Assembly (NCBI GenBank): GCA_024689605.1 | Contig: JAILDD010000146.1 | Span: 1-21,259 of the forward strand | Source of the DNA: Lachnospiraceae bacterium | Lineage (GTDB): Bacteria > Bacillota_A > Clostridia > Lachnospirales > Lachnospiraceae | Direction: 5' to 3' | Length of the DNA stretch: 21,259 bases | In this document: positions 1 to 7,620 of the stretch, in pieces | Numbering within the stretch: position 1 is the first letter of the stretch | Layout of the letters: each line of letters starts with the position of its first letter | The notes under the pieces: model-generated | The model's input: the letters and a program-made list of their open reading frames with translations, nothing else | Databases searched by the model: none | Told to the model about the DNA's origin: nothing | Program-made: the position numbers and the translations under genes

Positions 1-16
1 CAAGGAGGAAAAAGTT

Positions 17-832
17 ATGGTAGTACAGCACAATTTAACAGCAATGAACAGCAACAGAATGTTAGGTCTCACGACCAGCTCTCAGGCTAAGTCAACCGAG
101 AAGTTATCTTCAGGTTACAGAGTTAACAGAGCAGCTGATGACGCAGCAGGTCTTGCTATAAGCGAGAAGATGCGTCGCCAGGTTAAGGGCTTAACACAGG
201 CAAGCCGCAACGCACAGGATGGTATCTCAGCAGTTCAGACAGCAGAAGGTGCTCTCAACGAAGTACACGATATGCTTCAGAGAATGAACGTTCTTGCTAA
301 CCAGGCTTCTAACGGAACCAACACCACAGTTGACCGTCAGTACCTGCAGCAGGAGTTCAAGGCACTCACAAGTGAGATTAACCGTGTTGCCAGCACGACA
401 ACCTTCAACGAGAAGAACCTTCTTTACGGAACGTTCAAGAACGTTGGTCTTCAGGTTGGTGCGGAAGCAAACCAGACAATCACACTGAACATCACAAAGA
501 TGTCTGCTACCGGAATCGGTATCTCCAGCGGTGTTAAGATTTCTACCGCTAGCGCTGCACAGAGTGCCATCACAACTGTTAAGGCTGCACTTGCATCTGT
601 ATCTTCACAGAGAGCAGATCTCGGTGCTGTTCAGAACAGACTTGAGCACACGATCAAGAACCTTGACAACGTAGTAGAGAATACTACAGCAGCTGAGTCC
701 CAGATCCGTGATACGGATATGGCTTCCGAGATGGTTGCTTTCTCAAACAACAACATCTTGGCTCAGGCAGGTACTTCGATGCTGGCTCAGGCAAATCAGT
801 CCAACCAGAGTGTTCTTTCACTCCTCGGCTGA
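17..832 (+). CDS. fliC: Flagellin, short form (FliC/FlaA type)
   Basis: Structural subunit of the flagellar filament, exported by the flagellar type III apparatus. The 271-residue protein has the complete flagellin N domain (about residues 3-140, with [17 protein letters not shown] at 29-45) and C domain (about 185-271, with [20 protein letters not shown] and RDTDMA), separated by only a short variable segment of about 45 residues, so outer D2/D3 domains are essentially absent. No cysteine is present, as usual for flagellins. The start has an ideal AAGGAGG 8 bases upstream (2-8). Codon use is strongly biased (AAC, AAG, CTT, GTT), unlike the neighbouring genes, which suggests very high expression and a major filament protein. 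Its promoter lies outside the window; a strong terminator follows at 861. It probably is a substrate of the FliB and MAF enzymes encoded downstream (inference). Confidence 0.97.
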   Translation: MVVQHNLTAMNSNRMLGLTTSSQAKSTEKLSSGYRVNRAADDAAGLAISEKMRRQVKGLTQASRNAQDGISAVQTAEGALNEVHDMLQRMNVLANQASNGTNTTVDRQYLQQEFKALTSEINRVASTTTFNEKNLLYGTFKNVGLQVGAEANQTITLNITKMSATGIGISSGVKISTASAAQSAITTVKAALASVSSQRADLGAVQNRLEHTIKNLDNVVENTTAAESQIRDTDMASEMVAFSNNNILAQAGTSMLAQANQSNQSVLSLLG

Positions 833-860
833 TAACCGTCGATCAGACAAAAACTACCGA

Positions 861-888
861 AAGGGCTGTCCGAAAGGACAGCCCTTTT
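861..888 (+). terminator. Strong intrinsic terminator after the first flagellin
   Basis: A perfect 11-bp stem (861-871 with 876-886) closes a GAAA tetraloop (872-875) and runs into TTTT followed by another T-rich stretch (891-894). It sits 28 bases after the flagellin stop. On the minus strand the same hairpin is followed after 7 bases by a TTTTT run, so it may also end transcription of the convergent SGNH gene. Nothing else is seen between 833 and 959. Confidence 0.93.
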
Positions 889-959
889 ACTTTATTGCAG
901 GGGTTTTAAGTACCTGGCTTGATTTAGTTGTCTGATAATTGGAGCATGCGCTCAGGAAT

Positions 960-1970
960 TCAGGACAGCAGGGAGGCAAGAACCTCCATGGCCAACGGCA
1001 TCGCCCTCTGGCTGAGGTGGAAATGGTCATCGGAGAGGTACTCTTCTTTTGTGAACCCCTGGACGTCAACAAGCCGGTCATAAATGCTGAAGTAACCTGC
1101 GCCGCATCTGTGGCATGTCTTTTCCAGCTGTCTGTTGAAATAAAGGGTGGCAGAGTTCCTTTCTTTTTCGCTGCCGAGACGGGGGAATCTAGGGTCTTCC
1201 GGGATTCCGTCCTTCTGGGATGCAATGGGTCCCCAGCAGGAAATCTTAAATCCTTCAGACTGGAGGGAAGCGATAAGTGTTCCGTAGTTTGTAAGAATAT
1301 CATCAATTATGCTTTCAGTGGGGCGCTTCTGCATTTCGGCCTGCTTTAGTACATGCATGCGGATGTCTATTTCTCCGAGGGAAATCAGGATCCTTGCCCC
1401 GGGGGTAATGAAGTCAGCTTTCAGAAAGGACAGCTTTTCTGAAAAACCCGCTGTTGAACCGGGCTTAAGGCAGGTAAATGCCAGCACGGGACCAAGGTAA
1501 AGCACAGTGAGGTTCAGGCTGTTTGCCCGGGGACAGAGGGAAATGCCGTGCCCAATGGGTGTGTAAGACAGGCCTTCGTTGCCACTGAAAAAATAAACAT
1601 GGGAATCACCGAGAACTACGATGCTGTCATTACGGATATGGTCGAGCAGGGCATGGTCGAAAGCCGCCTGCTGTAGCAACGGATTTTCATCCGCCGCCGG
1701 AGGGAGGGCTTCGGCAATGCCCCTGAGCTCAGAAAGGATCCTGAGCAGCATTTTTGAATCGCATTCGGCCACGGTCACGGCTGCCTGCTCGCACGCTTTC
1801 CGTATGAGCCTGATAAGTTCCAGAAAGTGGCGGTCCGGATAGCTTTCGCGGCGGCATTCGATTTCGGTAATCATGCAGTGTTCAAGGTCGGGCCAGCTGA
1901 AATTTTCCAGAAGCAGCGGATCCGACAGCGCAAGAGCCTCCAGTTTTTGGATGATTTCTATAGTATTCAT
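960..1970 (-). CDS. SGNH/GDSL-type hydrolase or acyltransferase with N-terminal helical domain
   Basis: This 336-residue protein carries the SGNH/GDSL esterase signature: a nucleophile block VVLGDSH with the serine at 123, a central GEIDIR segment taking the position of block III, and a C-terminal DDHFHLS with the D315-x-x-H318 catalytic pair. Family members hydrolyse or transfer acyl groups (often acetyl) on carbohydrates. There is no signal peptide or membrane segment, so it should act in the cytoplasm, consistent with editing a glycan before flagellin export. The first roughly 95 residues are helical, not part of the SGNH fold, and look related to the N-terminus of the divergent FkbM protein. 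It is transcribed away from the FkbM gene and towards the flagellin. The start at 1970 is preceded on its strand by a weak GGAG. The substrate cannot be read from sequence. Confidence 0.85.
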   Translation of the reverse strand: MNTIEIIQKLEALALSDPLLLENFSWPDLEHCMITEIECRRESYPDRHFLELIRLIRKACEQAAVTVAECDSKMLLRILSELRGIAEALPPAADENPLLQQAAFDHALLDHIRNDSIVVLGDSHVYFFSGNEGLSYTPIGHGISLCPRANSLNLTVLYLGPVLAFTCLKPGSTAGFSEKLSFLKADFITPGARILISLGEIDIRMHVLKQAEMQKRPTESIIDDILTNYGTLIASLQSEGFKISCWGPIASQKDGIPEDPRFPRLGSEKERNSATLYFNRQLEKTCHRCGAGYFSIYDRLVDVQGFTKEEYLSDDHFHLSQRAMPLAMEVLASLLS

Positions 1971-1982
1971 TCCGTCTCCGTT

Positions 1983-2011
1983 TTGTCAATTGCTGTGTTA
2001 TGTGCTATATT
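1983..2011 (+). promoter_or_regulatory. Putative extended -10 promoter for the FkbM-FliB transcript
   Basis: TTGTCA (1983-1988), a 17-base spacer and TGC-TATATT (extended -10, box at 2006-2011) form a good housekeeping-type promoter about 36 bases before the FkbM start at 2047. It lies in the 76-base divergent gap and overlaps the minus-strand promoter. Confidence 0.6.
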
Positions 2012-2036
2012 ATACTTGTTATATAGGTATATTCAA
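2009..2036 (-). promoter_or_regulatory. Putative sigma-70-type promoter for the SGNH gene
   Basis: Read on the minus strand, TTGAAT (complement of 2031-2036) and TATAAT (complement of 2009-2014) are separated by 16 bases, about 40 bases before the SGNH start codon. The -10 box overlaps that of the opposing promoter, so the two divergent transcripts probably compete for polymerase. Confidence 0.5.
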
Positions 2037-2046
2037 GGGGGAGACG

Positions 2047-3156
2047 ATGAACCGCTCGATGGAAATAATCAAAAAGATCAGAGGAGCCTTTGAGGCGGGG
2101 AGCCTCGCCGCGGGGGAGGTCCCGGCAGAGGACCTTGTGGCCTGCGTGAGGCTGGAAATCCAGACTAACCATCTGACATATCTGGAAAAGCAGTGCAACG
2201 ACGTGATGGGCTTACTGGATGACCTGGAAGCTGCTTCGACCGGGGCGCGGGAAGACGCCGGAAGGATGAGGCTGTTCCTGATAGGGCTCGAGATGTGCCT
2301 TCAGACGGTCTCAGAATCCGTGCTTTCGCTGGTCAGCAGGGAATACTGGGAGATGATGCATGCCAAGGAACTGCCGGATCCGGAAATAGAGGAAGTGATA
2401 GACTACGTGGCCGGTTATGGACAAGTGCGCCTGCTTCCCTATGCATTTGTGGATGATTACCTGAATAAAGAACAGCCTGTGGATTTTGATCCGGACTGTG
2501 GAATGTACTATGTGATGCACAAAGGGAAAAGGATGTATTTCCCTCCCCGGATGGACGCGCAGAGGGTGGCGGAATATTACAGGGTGATACTGGCAGAGCA
2601 GGACAGGCGCTCCCCGCACTGCTACGATAAGGAAGGGTATGGAGTCCGACGCGGCGATGTGCTGGCTGACTGCGGCGGAGCGGAAGGGTACTTTGTCCTG
2701 GAACATATTGATATCATATCCAAGGCTTATATATTTGATGCGGACAGGGAATGGATATCAGCAATGGAGAGGACCTTTGCACCTTACGGCGGTAAGGTTG
2801 AAATATGCTACGGCTACGTCGGGGATGAGGATGACGGAACGGAACACATAATGCTTGACAGTGCGCTTAAGGGCGTGCGTGTCAGCTATATCAAGATGGA
2901 CATAGAGGGCTATGAGAAAGGGGCGCTCCGTGGATGCGAGTCGCTCATAAATGAGTCGGATGATCTGCGGATGGCGGTATGCTCGTATCATAACAGGGAA
3001 GACTATGACTGGATAGAAGGGTTCTTTTGGGCGCATGGCATGGAAAGCAGGCATTCGCACGGCTATATGTGTCCGGACTGGTGCAGTGACGGACTGCTCA
3101 GGGCAGAGCTTCGCCGCGGGGTGGTATTCGGAAGAAAAGGAGCCGTGAAAGCATGA
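2047..3156 (+). CDS. FkbM-family SAM-dependent methyltransferase with N-terminal helical domain
   Basis: The C-terminal half (about residues 195-365) is a Rossmann methyltransferase of the FkbM type. It has the SAM-binding motif DCGGAEG (D208, G210, G214) and the family hallmark KMDIEGYE (283-290). FkbM enzymes O-methylate sugars or other hydroxyls, so here it probably methylates the flagellar glycan in the cytoplasm. The reading frame is open back to 1873, but the ATG at 2047 was chosen because it follows the promoter and a GGGGGAG ribosome binding site, and because the upstream extension would run through the promoter and into the divergent gene. This gives 369 residues. The first about 100 residues are helical and outside the methyltransferase fold. 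The stop overlaps the next start (ATGA at 3153), indicating translational coupling with fliB. The exact methyl acceptor is unknown. Confidence 0.88.
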   Translation: MNRSMEIIKKIRGAFEAGSLAAGEVPAEDLVACVRLEIQTNHLTYLEKQCNDVMGLLDDLEAASTGAREDAGRMRLFLIGLEMCLQTVSESVLSLVSREYWEMMHAKELPDPEIEEVIDYVAGYGQVRLLPYAFVDDYLNKEQPVDFDPDCGMYYVMHKGKRMYFPPRMDAQRVAEYYRVILAEQDRRSPHCYDKEGYGVRRGDVLADCGGAEGYFVLEHIDIISKAYIFDADREWISAMERTFAPYGGKVEICYGYVGDEDDGTEHIMLDSALKGVRVSYIKMDIEGYEKGALRGCESLINESDDLRMAVCSYHNREDYDWIEGFFWAHGMESRHSHGYMCPDWCSDGLLRAELRRGVVFGRKGAVKA

Positions 3157-4298
3157 AGAAACTGGTCATGAGCGAGTTTGATGATTTCGAGTGCATCGGA
3201 GGTGTTTGCCCCGACACCTGCTGCGTAGGATGGAAAGTGTACATAGATTCCGAAACCCTTAAGGAATATGAAGGGACAGAGGGGAAGTTCGGCTATGAAC
3301 TCAGGGAGAATATAACTAAGGATGAAAAAGGACTCGCGCTTTTTTCCATGAAAGCAGATCAGCGGTGCCCGTTCCTTAATGAGGATAACCTGTGCAGGAT
3401 ATACAGGACGCTCGGGCCGGATGCGATGTGCGATACCTGCCAGAATTACCCCAGAATCATTTACAGGGCCGGCGACATCCTCTTTGCATCACTTAGTATT
3501 TCATGCCCTGAAGCGGGCAGGATGATACTGAAAAAGGAAGAGAAGCAGCAGTATATATTCATTGATTCGGATGAGGAAAAAGACGATGGAACAGACTGGG
3601 AGAGGTTCAATGATGCCATCCGTGCGTATACAACATTGCAGGGGGTGTTTCAGGAACGTGAGTTTTACGTGAGGGAACGCCTGGCCGCAGCTTTGGTATA
3701 TGCTTTCCAGCGGCACGAACTTGCTTCAGCGGGGCAGACGGCTGACTCTTTGGACCGTCTGTTTGCTGACAGGAACATGTATCCGGCAGCGGTTGCGGAA
3801 GTGCTGGAACCGAGGAGGGCTATTGCGGAAAAGATCACATTTATCCGTGTCTATACAAATGCGCTTCTTAAGAAATCCAGGCTTCCGGTACATGCTGAAG
3901 AATTTGCTGGGATGGTTGCTTATATCGCAAGCGAGAGAGGCAGGGATGCGGAATGCTGGGCCTCAGCTTTTCAGAAATTTGACGAATACGTGCCGGAACA
4001 GGAACAGGAACAGCTTTTAGTGTATCTTCTGTTCCGCCATTTTATGGAAAAGTATAAGGAAAAATCTGTACTTGAAAGCACCACTTTTCTTATCGTATTC
4101 TATTCGGCATACCGCTCCCTGTCGGTACTGCATTATCTGAGCAGAGGCGTGTTTCCGGATTTTGAGTGGCGGCTGCTTATGGTTGCCGGAATGTCACGCC
4201 AGTTTGAGCATTCTTCGGGAGTGTATGAATATGTTGAAGACAAAATAAGACAGGAACGTATGGACCGGCTTGGATTTCTGCTGCATCTTGTTAACTAA
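3153..4298 (+). CDS. fliB: FliB-type flagellin lysine N-methylase
   Basis: FliB proteins methylate lysine side chains of flagellin; the Salmonella enzyme is reported to use an iron-sulfur cluster and SAM. This 381-residue protein is close to the usual length of about 400. It shows the family's N-terminal cysteine pattern: C14, C19, C23-C24-VGW, then C72-PFL, LC81-RIYR, C93 and C96-QNYPR. These are likely cluster or structural ligands. It begins inside the FkbM stop codon with AAGGAG (3137-3142) 10 bases upstream, so the two are co-translated. Position next to flagellins and glycosyltransferases fits a role in flagellin modification. FliB was first described in Salmonella; the N-terminal cysteines, length and context make this call firm, although lysine methylation itself is inferred. 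Confidence 0.9.
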   Translation: MKKLVMSEFDDFECIGGVCPDTCCVGWKVYIDSETLKEYEGTEGKFGYELRENITKDEKGLALFSMKADQRCPFLNEDNLCRIYRTLGPDAMCDTCQNYPRIIYRAGDILFASLSISCPEAGRMILKKEEKQQYIFIDSDEEKDDGTDWERFNDAIRAYTTLQGVFQEREFYVRERLAAALVYAFQRHELASAGQTADSLDRLFADRNMYPAAVAEVLEPRRAIAEKITFIRVYTNALLKKSRLPVHAEEFAGMVAYIASERGRDAECWASAFQKFDEYVPEQEQEQLLVYLLFRHFMEKYKEKSVLESTTFLIVFYSAYRSLSVLHYLSRGVFPDFEWRLLMVAGMSRQFEHSSGVYEYVEDKIRQERMDRLGFLLHLVN

Positions 4299-4389
4299 CC
4301 GGTTTTTTTTTGATAAAATATATATTGATTAAAGATATTATAGTTCGGTTTTCCGTTGTGGAATGGGAAGGTGCAGCTGGGGGGATACA
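4299..4389 (+). promoter_or_regulatory. AT-rich gap with T9 tract, possible promoter of the licD gene run
   Basis: This 91-base gap separates the fliB stop from the first LicD gene. It starts with a T9 run (4303-4311) that lacks a convincing stable hairpin before it. A-T rich candidate -10 elements follow (TATATT at 4321-4326, TATTAT at 4336-4341), but no -35 box with correct spacing is evident; TTGATA (4310-4315) is 20 bases from TATTAT. A promoter here is plausible because the next 14.8 kb is one packed gene run, but it is not proven. A G6 tract (4379-4384) serves as ribosome binding site. Confidence 0.35.
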
Positions 4390-5334
4390 ATGAATTTCAG
4401 GGAAGGATTTTTCCATAAAGAAGCGAGGGAGGGGTTCGAGATATCTTCCCTTATGAAACGCTGCTGGGCCGCGCAGCTTGAAGTGCTGGAGCAGTTTGAC
4501 GGGATATGCAGGCGATGCGGACTGCGGTACTATGCCGCGTATGGAACGCTGCTCGGAGCAGTGAGGCACGGCGGCTTTATTCCCTGGGATGATGACATCG
4601 ATATCTGGATGTACGGGGAAGACGTTGACCGCATGATCCGTGAAATGTCATCCGAATTCGAGGCTGAAGGCCTGGAACTGGTAACCCCCTTTTCTGACGA
4701 CGGGTATGAAAATCTTGCTTTCAGGGTCATAAATACCAGAAATGACCGTCTGGATGAAGAATTCCTTATGAAATACTGGCTGTTCCCCTTTATGGCAGGA
4801 CTTGATATATTTCCGCTGAATTTCGTGCCGGAAAAGGAAGAGGAGCGGCAGCTGATAAAGACACTCATGGCATCTGCGAATATACTGGCCTGTGAGTGGA
4901 AGAAGGCGGATGTGCCTAATGAGGATAAATGGGAGGCCTATACGCAGCTGACGGATATGCTGGGGATTGAGCGTGTACCGGAAGACAGGGTTCCGAATCA
5001 GCTGTGGCAGCTGACGGACCGCATTTCGTCCCTTTATGGGAAAAATGACAGCAATATGGTGGCGGCGCTGCCCTTTTATTTCGAGGATCCCCGCAAAATC
5101 TTCAGCATGGACTGGTTCGGGGAGCCTGTATATATGGAATTCGAGGGAGTGGGTATCCCGTGCCCGTCTGACAGCGGTGCTGTGCTCAGGGCAGAGTTCG
5201 GTGATGATTACATGGTTCCGAAGCGCATTTATGAAACCCACGATTATCCGTATTATAAGGCCCGTCATCAGAACCTGATGCTGTTTTTTGAACGCAATGG
5301 CATAAAGTGTCCTGAAATATATAGGGAGCTCTGA
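4390..5334 (+). CDS. LicD-family phosphotransferase, paralog 1 (LicD domain only)
   Basis: LicD proteins are nucleotidyltransferase-fold enzymes that move a phospho-alcohol (phosphocholine in the classic case, ribitol phosphate in the related FKRP/fukutin) from a CDP donor onto a glycan. The defining block YGTLLGAVRHGGFIPWDDD (51-69) with the metal-binding aspartates D67-D69 and D71 is intact. The protein has 314 residues and consists of the LicD domain alone. The start at 4390 was preferred over an in-frame ATG at 4363 because MNFREGFF aligns residue for residue with the starts of the paralogs and follows a G6 ribosome binding site by 5 bases. It stops 3 bases before the next paralog. The group transferred is unknown; no choline kinase or transporter is visible here. 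Confidence 0.88.
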   Translation: MNFREGFFHKEAREGFEISSLMKRCWAAQLEVLEQFDGICRRCGLRYYAAYGTLLGAVRHGGFIPWDDDIDIWMYGEDVDRMIREMSSEFEAEGLELVTPFSDDGYENLAFRVINTRNDRLDEEFLMKYWLFPFMAGLDIFPLNFVPEKEEERQLIKTLMASANILACEWKKADVPNEDKWEAYTQLTDMLGIERVPEDRVPNQLWQLTDRISSLYGKNDSNMVAALPFYFEDPRKIFSMDWFGEPVYMEFEGVGIPCPSDSGAVLRAEFGDDYMVPKRIYETHDYPYYKARHQNLMLFFERNGIKCPEIYREL

Positions 5335-5337
5335 AGC

Positions 5338-7620
5338 ATGATGGAATTTTGTGAAGATTTCTTATATGATGAAGTGAGGGACGGCTTTTATATAAGCAGC
5401 ATGATGAAGAGCGCATGGGCGGCCGAACTGGAAGTCCTTAGCGAGATTGCACGTGTATGCGAAAGGCATGGCATCAGGTGGTTTGCGGACTGCGGAACCC
5501 TGCTCGGCGCGGTGCGGCACGGGGGATTCATTCCCTGGGATGACGACCTGGATATCTGTATGCTCCGGGATGATTACAGACGTTTTCACAGATATGCGGC
5601 GGCCGAGCTTCCGCCTGGATATGAAGTAAGAACTTATGACAATAATGAGGTATGGCAGCTTAAGACACATATTGTGAACCGGCACCTGATAACTCTGGAT
5701 AAGGAGGAAATGGCCAGGTATCATGGCTGTCCGTTCAGAATCGGGGTAGATGTCTTTGTGCTGGATTATCTGGCACCGGATGAAGGAGAAGAAGAGGTAA
5801 GGCGTACACTTTTGAATTCGGTTCTTTCCATTGCCAACCGTGAGCCGGATGAGTGGGACGAAGAGGTACTCAGCTTCCTTTCAGACATTGAGGAAATGTG
5901 CAATGTAAGACTTGACAGAAACGGCGATATGCGCAGACAGGTTTTTGAACTGGCAGAAAAACTTGCATCGCTTTATCCTGCGGAGGGGGCAAGCCACGTG
6001 GCTCTGATGCCGTTCTGGGCAGAGCGCCACAGCCACAAGTACCCGGTCGAATACGTAAACAGGGTGACGCAGATCCCTTTTGAAAATATTATGATCAATG
6101 TGCCGGCGGTATATGACGGGACTCTCAGGATTGAATACGGCGACTACTGGAGAATAAACAGGGAAGGCGGGATGCACGATTATCCCATATTTCAGGAGCA
6201 GGCAGAAAATATGGCGGAGTATTTTGATGCCCCGGATCTTTTCTCTTATGTTTTTAAAAAAGACGACATGCAGGCAGACCGTGATCCTAAGCCGCCCGGC
6301 CTGAAACAGAAAACCCTTGATTACTGCAAGGTGCTTGAGCAGGTTCACGGTTTCATAAGGCAGGGGGCAGGGGCTTTGCCGGAAGTCGAAATAATGAAAC
6401 TTCTAGAAGAGTGCCAGGGGGGCGCCATTGCCATCGGGCAGGAAATAGAGGCCGCGGAGGGCGAAGGCTGTGCCGTGATCCCTGATATAGAAGCCTATTG
6501 TGAATGCCTGTATGAAGCGGCGGTTAAGCTTGAAGAAGGAAATACAGGGCGCCTTGAGGGTGAAATCTCACGGCTGGATAATGTACTGGGAGCCATTAGA
6601 AGCAGTGCGGATAAGTCACTGCATGAGAAGAGAAAAGTGCTTTTCATTACCTTTAGTGCAAGGCATTGGAAATACCTTGATCCCTTCTACAGGGAAGCTA
6701 TAGGGGACAGCTCAAATGATGTGTATGTAGCCGCGGTTCCTGCTTTCAGACGCAATGTATACGGTGAAATGTCAGAGGGGCGTTACGATACATCAGCGTA
6801 CCCTGACGATATTTCCGTACTGGACTGCCGGAACCTTGACATCAGGGCCATGCACCCTGACGTGATATATACGCAGTATGCATATGACAGGTTTAATTTC
6901 AGCTATACGCTGCCGCCTGACTATTATACATCCGAGCTGAAGAAGTTTACCGAAGAACTGGTTTACGTTCCCTATTTTAAAATAGGAGGATTCAGCAATA
7001 GGGACGAGAAGTTCCGGCAGACATCAGAGTATTTCGTAAAAGTTCCGGGGCTCATAAATGCGGACAGGGTGTATGTTGAGTCGGAGCAGATGCGGGATTT
7101 TTACATTAGGGAGCTTACGGAATTCTGTGGCAAGGACACAGAGGAAATATGGGAAAGAAAAATAATGGCTGATGAGCGTATATACGAAAATGATAAGGAT
7201 TCCGGAACCGGAATTCCGGCTGAATGGGAGGGCATACTGATAAAAGCTGACGGTGGGAGAAAGAAGGCCGTGCTGTATCTTACCAGTGTCAGCACGATGT
7301 ATCAGTATAAGGAAAAAATGCTGCGGAAACTTGAAGATGTTCTGAATACATTTTATGAATGCCGTGAAGAAACAGCGCTGATCTGGCACCCGCATCCGGC
7401 TATTGCCGCATCCTCGGAACTGTTTGATAAAGAAACCTGGGATGCATATTCTGCCATCCTGGAGAATTACAGGAATGCCGGGTGGGGGATACTGGATGAA
7501 TCAGGTGGCGCTGCTATTGCTGAAGAGATTGCGGATGCTTATTATGGGGACGCGGACGTGGTGATGAACCGGTTCCGTATCGCAGGAAAGCCGGTAATGA
7601 TGCAGAATGTGGAAATCTGA
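5338..7620 (+). CDS. LicD-family phosphotransferase fused to CDP-glycerol-transferase-like domain, paralog 2
   Basis: This 760-residue fusion has three parts. Residues 1 to about 310 are a LicD domain with CGTLLGAVRHGGFIPWDDD (52-70). Residues about 318-431 form a helical linker containing an IGQEIEAAEGEG segment and an IEAYCECLYEA segment. Residues about 432-760 resemble the GT-B fold of the CDP-glycerol glycerophosphotransferase (TagB/TagF) superfamily, with YVPYFKIGG, WHPHP (683-687), ADAYYGD (732-738) and a final GKPVM. It could therefore both transfer and polymerise a phospho-alcohol (inference). The ribosome binding site GGGAG lies in the end of the previous gene; the second ATG (5341) aligns best with the paralogs and is an equally plausible start. 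The third paralog begins 14 bases before this stop. Confidence 0.85.
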   Translation: MMEFCEDFLYDEVRDGFYISSMMKSAWAAELEVLSEIARVCERHGIRWFADCGTLLGAVRHGGFIPWDDDLDICMLRDDYRRFHRYAAAELPPGYEVRTYDNNEVWQLKTHIVNRHLITLDKEEMARYHGCPFRIGVDVFVLDYLAPDEGEEEVRRTLLNSVLSIANREPDEWDEEVLSFLSDIEEMCNVRLDRNGDMRRQVFELAEKLASLYPAEGASHVALMPFWAERHSHKYPVEYVNRVTQIPFENIMINVPAVYDGTLRIEYGDYWRINREGGMHDYPIFQEQAENMAEYFDAPDLFSYVFKKDDMQADRDPKPPGLKQKTLDYCKVLEQVHGFIRQGAGALPEVEIMKLLEECQGGAIAIGQEIEAAEGEGCAVIPDIEAYCECLYEAAVKLEEGNTGRLEGEISRLDNVLGAIRSSADKSLHEKRKVLFITFSARHWKYLDPFYREAIGDSSNDVYVAAVPAFRRNVYGEMSEGRYDTSAYPDDISVLDCRNLDIRAMHPDVIYTQYAYDRFNFSYTLPPDYYTSELKKFTEELVYVPYFKIGGFSNRDEKFRQTSEYFVKVPGLINADRVYVESEQMRDFYIRELTEFCGKDTEEIWERKIMADERIYENDKDSGTGIPAEWEGILIKADGGRKKAVLYLTSVSTMYQYKEKMLRKLEDVLNTFYECREETALIWHPHPAIAASSELFDKETWDAYSAILENYRNAGWGILDESGGAAIAEEIADAYYGDADVVMNRFRIAGKPVMMQNVEI

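Noticed and set aside
1873..2046. N-terminal extension of the FkbM methyltransferase
   Set aside because: The frame is open upstream, but it runs antisense to the SGNH coding sequence and through both promoters; the ATG at 2047 has the ribosome binding site.
4264..4311. Terminator after fliB
   Set aside because: The T9 run is striking, but the only pairing found is ACCGG (4264-4268) with CCGGT (4299-4303) across a 30-base loop, too weak to call.
4648..5268. A 206-codon open frame on the minus strand
   Set aside because: It lies wholly inside the well-supported LicD paralog 1 and has no recognisable domain, so it is a codon-bias shadow. The same applies to the minus-strand frames at 8378-8893, 8965-9606 and 9826-10428 inside the other LicD genes.
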